A stretch of DNA of 64,000 nucleotides from assembly GCF_963678635.1 (NCBI RefSeq), contig NC_087070.1, positions 12,992,539-13,056,538 of the forward strand, written 5' to 3'. Shown here one piece after another: positions 29,885 to 42,031 of this stretch. The position numbers were made by a program, and so were the translations under genes. Under the pieces are notes generated by a model. The model had not been told where the DNA came from. It was given only the letters and a program-made list of their open reading frames with translations, and did not search any database. This stretch comes from Symsagittifera roscoffensis (taxonomy: Eukaryota; Xenacoelomorpha; Acoela; Convolutidae). Each line of letters opens with the position of its first letter. Position 1 is the first letter of the stretch.

Positions 29885-31981
29885 ATGAGGCGAAGTAATG
29901 TACCAATAGCAGAAAAAAGAGTTCTAGAGTCAAAGACAAAACATAACTCATCGCAACAAAAATTGATGCCGTCGGATCAAAAAGTAACAAGAATGAACTT
30001 TCCAGTGAGCATGGTCAACACAAGAAGCGCAAAAGAAAAAAGACGAGAGGAAGCGCTGAAGAGGGACGAACGGAACCTGCTATAGAAATTTATCTTGAGA
30101 CACCAGATCAGAGTGTTGATGAGGTGGAGAAGAAGACAACGGAGTCGACACCGATGCCAAATGCAGAAGAACAAAAGCAAAAGTCGATGGAATTCTCACT
30201 GATAGACACTGTGGAGGACCCGACGGGCAATACGCCGGAAACCATAAAGGACGAGTCTCAAACGAAAAGAACGTGATTCGCAGAGAGGTTCGTCATGATG
30301 GTTGGAATGAAATCAAAAGACAGTGGAGGACGAAACAAAGGCCGAGAAAAGCAAAACATTGGAACAGTTTCCACGATAATAACAGAAGCCAACCAAGGCG
30401 ATGATCAGGTCAAACATGGGGCAACAGCTAGTCATGGGGCAACAGCTTACGATGAAACAACAACTCCTCTAGAGCTGGGCGATTTAATGGCGAAGCTAGA
30501 TCAGATCGACAAAAACTAAAGTGCAGCGAGGAGGATCGAGAAGCGTTAAAAAAGGAAATAAGATACAACAAAAACGAGTACCTGGACAACTATTTTAACC
30601 TGGCAAGGGCGACGGAGGAAAAGCTTCAGCAGATGTCAGACAAGGTAGAAGCCACTGACAAAGACCGAGAGGAGAATATCAACAACGACATGCAAGTAAT
30701 GAAGCAACGGTATGACACTGTGAACAGCAAGTTAGGGAGTCTGGAAACGAGAATGGACACAATGAGCAGGGACCAGGCTGAGAGTTCATGTGCCATACAG
30801 GCCAAACTGGATGCCATCTTGAGAAACTCTACATCATAAGACAGGCCGGTAACAGATCGAACGCAAGGTAACAGAGTTGATTTCGTGGAACCACAACGGA
30901 ACAAGCGGGAGTCAACACCATTACCGTTACCCCGGGGTGCAGCGAGCATCGGTCCAGGGGGGGCAAGACAATTATTAAGAGTGGGACCTCAACTACGACA
31001 AACGGCCCGGGAGATTCCACAACAAGCAACAATGTGGGACCTGATGCCATGACGTGGACTAGCACCTGGGAGATGTTGAATAGGACATTGGAAGCGTTCG
31101 CTACGAGAAACACTGACTCGAGTGAAAGAGGAGGTGGCAAATCCAGAAAAACCTTCAAGAAGCCAAAAGAATTTAAGGACGACTCAGATGGATGCATCGA
31201 CACTTGGGTAGAAGTCATGAGACTACATTTGGAACAAGACAACTTGAACGACGAGAGACAAGCCTGCACAGCGATACTCAGCAACTGAGAAGGCACGGCG
31301 TTGAAATTTGTAGTTGCAAAGAAGGAAGAGGAACGCGACACTGCGGACAAAATCTTCGAGATTTTGTTGAATCGATTCGGGTCAGGCATGAAGGGTCATA
31401 AAACGATGATGAGATTTGAAAAGAGAAGGCAAATGGACGATGAATCAATTGATCGGTTCCTGGATGATCTTGAGAGCTTGAGACGAAGGAGTGATCCTGA
31501 AGAGTCAACAAACAGAAGGAACTTTAGCATCGCCTCAAAGTTCATCGATGGGGTAAAAAGTGACGACTTGAGAACAATGTTAGCAACGTACTATACACTG
31601 TCGAAAGATAGTGCACCGACTCCAGAAGAAATGAGACAGAAGTCAAGAGAGTACATGCTGATGAAACCCAAGAAATACTCATACTCGGATAACAGTAACA
31701 TGCATGGGGGGAGTCAACCACAGAGGTCATCATGGTATAAGCATAGAGATGACATGGATAAACGCAGGTCATGCGCAAATTTTGGATCAGCGGATCATCA
31801 TGTGGCGGACTGCACGACGTATAAACAAGGCATGAAGAGTATGGGGTATGCTCCGGATGAGGAAGATATGAGCCACATGGAAGAACACGAGTTCTACAGC
31901 GGCCTGATCACCAAGATAGGTGAGAGATGCTTCTTCTGCAATCAAGAGGGCCACTTTAGGATGGTCTGTCCATTATTTTAG
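29885..31981 (+). pseudogene. Element 1 Gag
   Basis: N-terminal basic stretch (HKKRKRKKTR, frame of 30001), a charged coiled coil (30541-30838), then a capsid-like region from 31034 ending in two zinc knuckles. The first knuckle reads RRSCANFGSADHHVADC, with Phe replacing the second Cys found in element 2 (SCAKCSS). The second, CFFCNQEGHFRMVC, has the classical C-x2-C-x4-H-x4-C. Frameshifts break the N-terminus, and a TGA at 31286-31288 interrupts the capsid where Trp is likely. Gag would package the element RNA. Confidence 0.75.
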
Positions 31982-32032
31982 GAAGCAATAAAAAATCAAA
32001 GTCATCCGAAACACAAGTTAGCGTTAGCGGCG

Positions 32033-33535
32033 GTGCAGAACACGAGGAACAGACAAGCCGAGTTTGAAACAAGAAATTCAGAGGCACCAAATGCGGAATT
32101 TTCGACGAAGACGCAAGTCAATAATGCCATAGAGACCATGACCAGGAAGTCTCCAGAGATAAATTTTGAGAGAGCAGCTGCAGAGGTTATTAACAAAGTG
32201 AAACAGGACCTAGCGAGGAAGAAGTTAGAGCAACGATTGAAACACGATATCGAAAAGCAGAAGTTAAACGAGACGTTAAGTTGGTCAGTGCCAGTGCCAG
32301 AAGCCGTAGTGGGAGCGACAAGGAGTAGACATTGCAACACTCTGAAAATGGTGACGGGAAAGCCATTCGGCATAACAAAGATCGGAGCTAGGATAATGTC
32401 GATAATCACTGTGGGCGGTCATGAAGTAATGAGGAACTTAAGCGAACCCAGCGACCAGACAATAATGCACATTGATGTGTACGCAGATTACTTAAGTACA
32501 ATAAGTCCACAGACGACTTCTAGAGTCTTGAGGGCGCTACTCACAAGAGGTGGCAGCAAGTCAGTCCGTGTTGAGAATAGATACACAGAAGCTTATGGTC
32601 CGCATGAGGTAATGTTAAATATAGACGGGATAAACTTCTATACAAAAACCATGATAACATGTGATGAGGACCTAGCCGGACAGATCTACGTGGGCAAAGA
32701 AGAATTGAAAGTAAGATCGATTGGACACTGCGCAATGTTAGAAGAGGATAAAATGCACATCGGGACGGAGGCAGACGTATCAGCACACGTGCTCGACATA
32801 AGTGGCAAAAAGACTCAGTTACGCGGGTTACTTGATACGGGAGCAGTCTTGAGTGTTATACCAATCGAGACTTAGGAGCGAATGGGTTTCGACAAAGATG
32901 ACTTGATAGACTCAAGAATACGGCTGTCAGCTGCAAACAAAGGGGCGCTGCGGGTACTAGGCAGAACACCAATAATAGCCTTAAATCTAGGGGAACACAA
33001 CCTGTGGATGAGCTTTCTTGTGGCGGAGAACCTAGATGAGTCTGACCAGTTCGTTTTAGGCAGAGTCTTCATCAGGAATTTCGACGTAACGATTGATCTA
33101 AACAATGCCATGTTCAGGATTTGGAACCCGGATAGGAAGTACGGAATTAAACCGGTAAATCTCATAATGGCAAATGAGAATAAAGCGCCGGTAATCTTGA
33201 GGAAGAGGGTAAGGCTAAAAGCGAACGAAGCGGCAATTGGAGGCTTACGGACGAAAAATTATAATGAATTAAGTGATAACAAGCAAGTATGCATAGTCTC
33301 AAATCCAAACAGTCAAAGTGCTGCTGTTTTAGGAAGATCCTTCTCGATAACCAAGAGCGGCCTCTGCGTCAGTGTCTTGTTGAATACTCTTGTTATACCC
33401 ATAACAATCCAGAGGGGAAGGAAGCTGGGATATGCTTTACCCGTGAAAACTCGATATGAAATGTCTGAAAATGTAAAAGAGAATGAAGTACTTGAATGCC
33501 CCAATCATAGGGACAAGATTTGTATAGTCACTTAA
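32033..33535 (+). pseudogene. Element 1 aspartic protease region
   Basis: One frame interrupted by a single TAG (32873-32875), where element 2 has Trp. The N-terminal ~200 residues are a Lys/Glu-rich linker. LLDTGAVLSVIP at about residue 268 is the catalytic D-T-G loop, and DQFVLGRVFIRNFDVTI is the conserved C-terminal strand of retropepsins. The remainder to 33535 is a linker to RT shared with element 2. It would cleave Gag-Pol. Confidence 0.8.
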
Positions 33536-33599
33536 GTCAGAGACAGATGATGGACTCTCAAGCTGTTCAAATATCACAGAAAGACCAACAATAGAGGAA

Positions 33600-35238
33600 A
33601 TGGAAATGGATAAACCAGTTTTACCTAAAATAGAGCACTTAAGGGGTAAGGTAACGGATGAACAGCTCGAAGCCATCAAGGACGTACTAGAGCGGAACGA
33701 GGACGTTTTTTCGAGACATAAGGCAGACATTGGATGTTTTAATTTCGTTGAACATGAAATAGAGCTTGAAGAGTCTGCTGTACCGCACAGGGAGGGGGCT
33801 AGGCGCATGACCCCGCACAAATCGGATGCATGTAGAAAAGAGGTAGAGACATTAGTAGAGTATGATAAGATAGAACCATCCAAATCACCGTGGGCGTGTG
33901 GAGTAGTGATGGCCAAAAAGAAAGGCGAACAATTGAGGTTTTGTTTCAACTTTTGGTATCTGAACTCCGTCACGGTGAAGGATGCCTATCTGATAACTAG
34001 AATTGATGAGAGCCTCTCGAAGTTAGGTGATGCAAAGTTTTTTACGACTCTTGATTTAGGTTCGGCATTTTGGCAAGTCCCACTGAGGAAGCAGGACAGG
34101 GACAAAACAGGGTTCGCCTGCGAGCTAGGGCTGTTTCAATGGAAACGGATGCCATTTGGTCTTTGCAATGCCACGGCCACATTTCAACGGTTGATGACAC
34201 ACGCATTGATAGGTGTGACAAAGAAATACGGCAATTTGGTAATGTGCTACGTGGATGACGTGGTAATAGCGACACCTACACTGGAAGACCACATCGAGCG
34301 ACTAGACGAGGTGTTTGCATGCATGAAGAGGTAGGGACTAAAGTGCAAACCGTCAAAGTGCGAGATACTCAAGGACTCGATAAAATACCTGGGAAGGATG
34401 GTGGACAGACACGGCATCAAAGGCCAAGATGCAGTGGAAGCGGTTCTGACCTGGAAATCGCCAAAAACTGACCATCAGTTGATGAGCTTCCTGGGTTTTG
34501 CGAACTATTACAGGGAGTTCATCAAGGGCTACGCGGACAAATTATACCCGACAACAACTAATGAGGCACAAAAGAAAGAGGTTCACGTGAAGCAACGCGG
34601 CGGAGGATTCATTCCAGAGAATAAAGAAAGAGTTGTGCGAGGCACCGGTGCTAGGGATGCCAACAGAAAAAGGAATGTACGTGCTGGACACGGATGGGTC
34701 GGTAGTCGCAATTTCTGGCATTCTCCATCAAGAACAGGAATGGAACGGTAAAACAGTCTTAAGACCAATAGCGTACGGGAGTAAAGTCTTGAGTGATACG
34801 GAATTGAAGAACGGGGCGCCGACAGCAGAGATGTTCGCGGTGGTTACCTTTGTCGAAAAATATAGAGCATACCTAGGCAGCGAGCCATTCAAGTTGCGAG
34901 TTGACAACAGGTTACTCAGCTGGCTGAAGACGTACTCAATGGACCAGAGCTACATTGGAAGGTAGATAGTGCGCCTGGACGGATACAACATGATAATTGA
35001 GCATAGGACAAGAGACAAACATCAAAATGCCAATAGCTTGAGTAAGAAGACGGAGTTCTACGAGAGACAGGAACAGAGGGAGGCGGATAGGCCAGAAATC
35101 AAAGATGGCTTCTCCTTCATGGATAAGGAAACGTATGATAGTCTTCCACTCACGAGATGGCTCGACAAGTCAGGCAAATCGATAGAAGATCACCCCGAAT
35201 TACCAAAGGAGCCTGCAGAGAAAACAATCTTGAAGTGA
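33600..35238 (+). pseudogene. Element 1 reverse transcriptase and RNase H
   Basis: Gypsy-type RT: FTTLDLGSAFWQVPL, KRMPFGLCNATATFQRLM and CYVDDVVIATP (YVDD intact at 34248-34259). TAG at 34332 interrupts the connection, followed by SFLGFANYYREFIKGYADK. A frameshift near 34545 and an in-frame TGA near 34590 precede RNase H: YVLDTDGSVVAISGILHQ, RPIAYGSKVLSDTE and FKLRVDN. TAG at 34963 replaces the Trp seen in element 2. The catalytic sites are intact but the frame is not. Confidence 0.85.
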
Positions 35239-35275
35239 CCCGAGGGATGCCGATAGGTGACACAAGTCAAAAACT

Positions 35276-37318
35276 GTGAGGGAGAAGCTCAAGGCAAAAG
35301 GTTATGATCTCAACCAGGTAGAAACGGGAGATGCACAGATAGATGAAGATTTGATGAGATTACTCGAGAAACTGGCAGTCGATAAACCCATGATCAAAGA
35401 AAAGGGTAAGGAGGAACCCGAAGTCACGATTTTGAGAAAGAATGAAACGGGTGGTGGCGAGGACTCCTTAAAATCTGACGGGAAAGAAGTCGTGCAGTCA
35501 TTGGTTGATAAAATACTTGAGCGGACTCGGGTTAGGAAGAAGAAAGTGGCATTTAAGGAGGAGGCTGAACACTTTGGACTAGGACAAGAGTCCGGGGAGT
35601 GGCCCACAGTGGAAGAAGATTCTGGAGAAGAAAAATTGTCCGGGGAGTGTGAAGAGTGGGATGACGATTCGGAGAAGACCAGCGATAACCAAGATAGTCT
35701 ATGCATGATACTGGCGGAAGAGAAGATGAGACACCGCGACAGGGAGCTACAGACGGATCCCTCCTCAGGAACGTACAACTTGGATCAGCAGGAAGTGCGA
35801 GGAGGTGAAGAACTTGAGAAAATTGCAGTGTCGAGGAAACCCTTTAGGGAGCTATCGTGCAATTCAAATGTCAGAACAAATCTGGTGCCAGAATATGACA
35901 GGAAGATCATGAGGAGTATAGTATGCGTAAAGCTGAAGGATGACATCCACAACCCTGGAGAAATGAATGGTCAGATAATGGCACTAAAAGAACACGTCAA
36001 GCCGAGATATAGGCTGTCGGATCTAAAAAATGACAAGATGACAAGTAACCTCTCCAAATGGATCCGGACGGGGTCCAAAGAGAAGGGGGACCTGGAAGAA
36101 GACAGCTACAAGATCTCGAGCCAGTTCTACAAAGACAGAAAAGATTTACTCTATCACACAGCTGATGGGGTGGCAGCATGCAGGAGAAAAGATGAGGAGA
36201 AGATATTACACAAGCATAACCTCATCATACTGCCACAGTTGTATCAGACGGAAGTGTTATTCAGATCGCATGATCAAATGGGGCTCCAGGGAATAGACAA
36301 GGTGCAACAAAGAATACTTCACAGGTTTGACTGGCCAGGATTAAGAAAAGTTTTCGAGAGATGGGTGAATGCATGCCTGGTATGCCTGCAAGTGAAAGAC
36401 CCAAGGAAGATGAAGTTCCCACTCAAATCAGTTGAAAGCTCGGAATTTAACGAAGTTGTGCAGATAGACCATCAAAAGATCTGTATGACAGAATCGGGAT
36501 ATAACCAGATACTGGTCATAGATCATTTCACAAAATTGGCAGAAGCGGTGCCGTGTCAGACAGCCTCGGCAGAAGAGACTTGTGACCACCTGATAACACA
36601 TTGGATATCACGGTATGGTTGTCCCATGACATTTCAGTCGGACAACGGCAAAGCCTTAGTGGGGGACCTGACAAAAGAATCGATGAAGAGGTCACTCATT
36701 GCTCAAGCCCACTCAACGACCTACCATCCCCAAACCAACGGGTTGGTGGAGAGACAGAATAGAACAATGGTGAACATGCTGAGGGTATACTGCTCAAGAT
36801 ATATGACAGACTGGGATAAATATCTGCCGCAAGAGGTAGGGGCATACAACAGTACGCAACACTCAACAACAGGAATCAGTCCCCTCATGATGTTGACGGG
36901 CAGGGAAAGAGCGATGCCTCTGACATTCTTTTACCCAGAATACGAAAGGAAAAAGACATCGCCTCAAGCTTATGTGAAGGAGCGGTTAAGAGACAGCAGG
37001 AACTAAACGAGCTCTGCAGGAGGAACACAGCGCAAGCACAGAATGAGACAGCGGAAGAAATACGATGAGAAAATACTGCAAGCGAAACCATATGCAGTGG
37101 GCCAATACGTCTGGGTCTTCCAGAAGGTTATACCTCCGAAAAAGACAAAGAAACTACCTAAGAAATGGAGAATACCGTTCATGATAACGGATGAGCACCA
37201 GCAAGGACGGTTTTACCGCTTGAGTACGGGGCGTGCAGCGCATTATGAAAACTTGAAACCTCATGTCCCATCCCCAGAAGACTGGTGCGCATCACAGAAT
37301 ATGGAAGGACTCGAATAA
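35276..37318 (+). pseudogene. Element 1 integrase with GPY/F-like module
   Basis: Open from 35276 to 37006. Residues 1-240 are an acidic linker. The zinc-binding domain reads HDQMGLQGIDK...ACLVCLQ: both Cys are kept but the second His is Leu. The catalytic core has QIDHQKIC (D), FQSDNGKA (D) and GLVERQNRT (E). A double frameshift at about 37000-37045 leads to the C-terminal module VGQYVWVFQKVIP..KKWRIPFMI, where element 2 has the canonical GPF. It inserts the cDNA into chromosomes. Confidence 0.85.
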
Positions 37319-37325
37319 CTTTTAG

Positions 37326-37868
37326 GTGGAGCCAGCTTGCGAGGTGAACGAAAAGGGCACCAGAGAAAAAAATGAGGGCAATGAGGACTTGAGTTTGGAT
37401 GATAATGAAAAGATAGAAGCGGACTCAGAGGCCGAATCCTTTGAGGAAGAAGACTGGAACGATCCGGAGCAGGACGAGGTGCCAAAATGGACGGAACCAG
37501 ACTTGCCGATAACAGCAGGAATCAGGAGTGGTAATCGCAAACGGACAGGCATGAGGTACAATAGGTACGGGGACAAATTCTTGATTGACAAGATACGGCC
37601 TGATGAATTGAGCGACGACGAGTTACTGATTGTGGGCGAATTGGTGGCAGACGATGAATGGCAAATCATCAACGACAGCGATCATTACCCGAAGGAAGAC
37701 TACTCCACACCAGAACAAGAAAGAGATCTGGAGCAGAGCGAGATAGAGAGGAGGGAGAACACAAACTTGATAATACTAGAGTGGATGCGTGATGTCAAGA
37801 GCAACGGAGATGAAGGGCAAAGCATCCAGCAGGTCGACGTGTCAGCAGAACAACACGTGAAAACGTAA
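37326..37868 (+). CDS. Acidic Pol C-terminal extension, element 1
   Basis: A 180-residue, strongly acidic frame immediately after integrase. VNEKGTREKNEGN, AESFEEEDWNDPEQDEV and LILEWMRDVKSN all have counterparts in element 2 (53443-54100), so this is a conserved Pol tail rather than random sequence. No domain recognised. In element 2 it is in frame with integrase. Confidence 0.6.
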   Translation: MEPACEVNEKGTREKNEGNEDLSLDDNEKIEADSEAESFEEEDWNDPEQDEVPKWTEPDLPITAGIRSGNRKRTGMRYNRYGDKFLIDKIRPDELSDDELLIVGELVADDEWQIINDSDHYPKEDYSTPEQERDLEQSEIERRENTNLIILEWMRDVKSNGDEGQSIQQVDVSAEQHVKT

Positions 37869-37989
37869 GATCCCCTCTTCGGTTGGACGGCAACCGACAG
37901 GCCGCTCGAAGTACCCCCAGATAATTTAGACCCAGCATCATCGACGGAAATCAAGGCCTGCGGCGGTAAAGAGGCCTACGCTCGTTGAT

Positions 37990-39951
37990 TTGTACAGACG
38001 CTTGAGGGACCTGGACTACACCCAAGTGGATGAGAGGATGGCAGTGATGTTGAACGCCATCCTGCAGTTAGAGGAGCAAGGTGAAGGCAGGGAGCCCGCG
38101 ACAGAAGCTGTCTTGATGGTCGGCTACACCACAGAAGGGATATCCAATCAAGAACAGACCAGGTGGTTGTCCTGGAATGTGAATGGAGGGGTGAGAGGAT
38201 TCGACTTGGCAAGAAATCCTGGCTTGAGCAACAACACTGAGTACGGCGCGGGAGAGTTCCCATTACCAACCAGACCACCGGCAAGATCCGCGGGCCAATC
38301 CACGAGCAAGCCACCTTATATGATGCGAGCACAGCAAACAGAGGAGACGTATCCTGACCACAGTAACCTGAAGAGGGAACTTGAGAGGGCGCAGAGGGAG
38401 AAGAATGAAGCAAATCTTGACCGAGATAGCGCGAAACTCGAGAGGGATCAAGCGAATCTGGAGAGAGACCAAGCGATCCTTGAGAGGGACCAGGCGCGGC
38501 GTGACCTTGATATGTTGAAAGCAGAGTACTAGCAAGAACAAAGGGTGCGAGAGAACGAGGCGAATTGCGAGCAGTTGAAGTCGGAACTTGAAAAGATCCA
38601 GCGGCGACAACGAGAGTTCGACAGGCAAAAGGAAAAGGGGACCAGGACTACGGAGCGAACTGCTGCAGGCTCAAGGCCGGAGTCACCTATGGAGGTGGAT
38701 GAGGCTCCCAGGTCAAAGGGAGGATTCAACTTAGACCGCGCGGCTCAAGAGCACATAAACGAGGGACTGGAAATGTGGATACCAACCGAATCAGCGTCCT
38801 CCCTGCGTGGTTTGGAGACACAACCGATACGCCCACTGATGGACGTGGCACTGCCGGGATATACTCCCAGCTCAAGCCCGAGCAGCAGTCAGGTGAGCGG
38901 GAGCTCGTCGCGTGTTAAGGAGTTACACGAGAGGCTACAGCTGAGAAGTCGCGAAAGTCCAGCTAGAGTGGAGCTACCCCCGACTTGGAGGGAGCAACCG
39001 GTCAGGAATGTGGTGATCGTAAGCTATAAGAAGAACACGGATGGCAGATACCACAGGCTCAATCGCATGGATTGGAACGTGGCGCAGCGGGCGAGAAGGG
39101 GTTGCTTCCATCACGCGTCTTGGGCTGAATACTATACACCGGAGGGTGCAGTTCACCTGATAATAGGGGACAGCTTGGTACGGGTGCTGACCCGGATCCA
39201 GTCGCACTGGCGGACTGGAGTCTTGAGTTTCGCTGGAGCCGCAACGCCGCAGATGTTGGCATCACTCGAGATGCTAGGGTTGGCAGGAATGTATACAGTG
39301 ACTGTAATGATGGGGAGCAATGACGTGTCCAGAGTTGAGTCAAGAAAAGTGATGAGGCTACATGATAAAATGAGCTGCTTTCTGGAGGAGTTGCGGATTC
39401 AGATGGATCCCGCCATACTCACGATTTGCACCATCCCTTATAACATGAAGGCCGACCAAAATGCGATGGAAATGAATGAGAAAGTGCGGAACCTGAACGA
39501 AATAATCAGGCAGCTACATCAGAGGAGTGTCCTTACCGTCAGATTGCTGGACGTAGCCGACCAAATGGAGCGATCCTTCCCGGAGAATGCATCTTCAGAC
39601 GGAATCCATTTCGACAGACCTAGGGGTGTGGAGTGGTTGAACAATGTTTTCCAGAGGCACATAAGTGCGCTGGAGGCAGACCTGGTTGAAACGGCCCAAT
39701 TCACTTTTGGTCCACCCCCAAATCCCCCTTTCCTTGCCACAAGACCCCTGTCCAGTCGCCTGGGAGCGAGAGTCGACTCAAGAGACAGCTCGAGGAGCAG
39801 CCGGACTAGATTACCGGGTTCCACGCCGATGGAAGCCGAGGAAGCAGAGTCATCGACACCCCAAAGTACAGTGGTACCCTCAGTGGTGGTGGTAAACGCC
39901 AATGTGGCCGCTGCCGAAAAACAACTGGAAGCGTTGTGGCATCTTTTCTAA
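37990..39951 (+). pseudogene. Element 1 accessory ORF with SGNH hydrolase domain
   Basis: A 650-residue frame with one internal TAG (38530-38532), inside a coiled coil of repeated ERDQA heptads (about residues 120-215). After a Ser/Pro-rich stretch comes a complete-looking SGNH domain: HLIIGDSLVRVL (block I GDS, about 39160), SFAGAATPQML (block II), MMGSNDVSR (block III with Asn, 39312) and SSDGIHFDRP (block V D-x-x-H, 39598). SGNH enzymes are serine esterases/lipases; the substrate here is unknown. The N-terminal YRRLRDLDY segment matches element 2 at 52278-52496. A Pro-rich tail follows. No signal peptide or membrane segment seen. Confidence 0.75.
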
Positions 39952-39966
39952 CATCAAGTCTAGAGA

Positions 39967-40905
39967 ATGCTACGGACAAGACGAGGGAGAGTGCCCCATC
40001 TCGTGAAGCAGATCTGGGACTTTCTTGAGGAACAATAGGAGGTAGCCGAGAGTAGGGAGATGACGGTGGGTAGATTCGTCACGGCAGCGAACGAGGTCAC
40101 CATTGGAGGATTCTGGAGGGAGCATGCAAAAGGTGCGTTGAGGATGAGGAAAGATCACGAGATCCTGAAATACTTGAGTCCTTGTTGGGAAAAGAAATAC
40201 ATAGCTGGAGTGTTTTGCGCAAAAAAGACCATTTTCGGGGCCTTTGTGCAATAGCTGTAGAGTATGCCCATAAGCCTATTGCTGGCCCTATACTTGGTTT
40301 ACCCAAGGTACCTACTTAACATGGGTCCAGCGTACATGTTCAGTCGGGGTGTAGAGAAACTTCGAATTGACGGGTATCTGACACTGGTGCTCCTGACTCA
40401 TGGCGAGCTGGTGTCGTTTCATGGGGAGCTCCTGTCGATGGGAAAGACCCACTCAAGTATAGACACCTACTCGTACAGGTGCGCTGCAGGACTGAAGACG
40501 TTGCTGGTGAAGTATCTTCTGATGCAAAACCGACACATGACCGTTGAGGAGAAGAATCCAAAGACGAGAGATGAATGGAGGGAGGCGAATGGTGGTATCC
40601 CTCTACTGACCAATCTATGTCTGGCGATGAGATCTGACCCAGTGGAAATGATCAGGGGACTAGAGGAGATCGTAACTTGCATTTACGGACCAGCGGTTAC
40701 ATACGCCTTTCGGGACCCTTTAGTGGCAGCACACCGCAATTCAGTGGTACACGTGAGCTTAATAAGCGTGTTGGTTGGGACGGCGTTGAACTGGTGTCCG
40801 CAAGAGGTGCCGAGGGCACGAATGAGTAATACAGTGCTCTTTGGGAAGGTGAAAGATCCCGAGTTGGTAGTGTTTAATTTCCGGGGCAACTGCAATGCAG
40901 GATAG
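39967..40905 (+). pseudogene. Element 1 accessory ORF C, conserved in element 2
   Basis: Frame 1 with internal TAGs at 40036, 40252 and 40258. Aligned throughout with the element 2 frame at 49185-50228 and its continuation: VPHLVKQIWDFLEEQ, VEKLRIDGYLTLVLLTHGEL, LLTNLCLAMRSDPVEMI, GPAVTYAFRDP and NTVLFGKVKDPELVV. A helical, alpha-rich protein by appearance. I do not recognise a family; the conservation of this ORF between two diverged elements argues that it was functional. Confidence 0.6.
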
Positions 40906-41966
40906 GGGGAAAGCTTGAAGGCCCCATTGAGACTTCTCCCAAGTTCTGGAATCTGCATCCCCTAGCGGCGGACGGACAAGAGATCCTGAGAATCTCCGCG
41001 TGGAAAAAGAGCTTCGAGTTGGTAAAAAGGGAGCTATAGGCGACACTAGAGAAGGAAATCTTGCCCGCAACCATTCCTGAGTTCCCAACAGTCAGGAGAG
41101 TGACCCTGGGGATGAATAGCTCCCTGGTGGTCCCATCCCTCTTCGCAAGAGCTACGGTAGAAAGGCAGCAAAAGGAGTTCACCGATGGCTGGGACCCCTT
41201 GTTCATTGAATATACAGCGGCGGTCTACTTCCATACTTGTGATATCAAGATAAACTCATGGACGACTCAAGCGAAAAAAATGAGAGGCTCAATGCCTCCA
41301 AAATTCGAGGTTCGGGACATCTCGAGAACGCTTGATCAGGCGAATTTGGATAACATGTTACCGGTATGGGATGATGGAAGGATGATCGTAGAAGAAGGGC
41401 ACATCGCGCTGAAAGACGAGATGAAGTTTGCCACAAGAAAGTACCGGGCGCCTTTCGGATTAGAGGAGGTGGAAATGAAACAAGAAGAGAAAGAGCTGGA
41501 TGCGGCAGTCTTGTTGTATGTGGCTCTGACAGAATACAAGAAGCAAGACCCAGCGACACCCTCAACCCTATCAGTAGGCACCCCTGAGGACAAGAGAAGC
41601 GGCCCTGTAGAAGACCGATTTAGAAAGATACTTGAGAGAAGGCGAGCCGAGTCAGAAGAAGAAAGCATGGATGAAACTCTCAGTGAAACAGGAGAGGAAA
41701 TGGAAGTGGCGAATACGCCTGAGCCAAAACCAGCTGAGGAGGATTTCACCGCCCAGGAACTACTGCAGGACCTGAGCGGAGATGATTGGGCGGACACTGC
41801 CACGCCACCTCTGACCTCATCCCCTCGGAAAAACCTGGAATTACCATTGACAAGCGAAACTTCCAACATGGGGATGATACTCTTGAGTACAGAAGAGAGC
41901 AAGAAGAACACGTTTGAGGGGAACAGGAACATGTTTCTAGGGACTCTCGATGAGAAGGCTTGGTGA
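40906..41966 (+). pseudogene. Element 1 accessory ORF D, unrecognised
   Basis: Open from 41061, probably extending upstream through a TAG at 41037 in the same frame. N-terminal half globular-looking (VVPSLFARATVERQQKEF, YTAAVYFHTCDIKINSW); C-terminal half acidic and Pro/Ser/Thr-rich (EEESMDETLSETGEEMEVA). No counterpart found in element 2, since it lies in the 4.3-kb block that element lacks. No domain recognised. Confidence 0.5.
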
Positions 41967-42031
41967 GAACTCTTGAGTGATTTTAATCAAGAGACGAAGA
42001 GTGAGACCACGCTAGATAACTGTGGAACACG

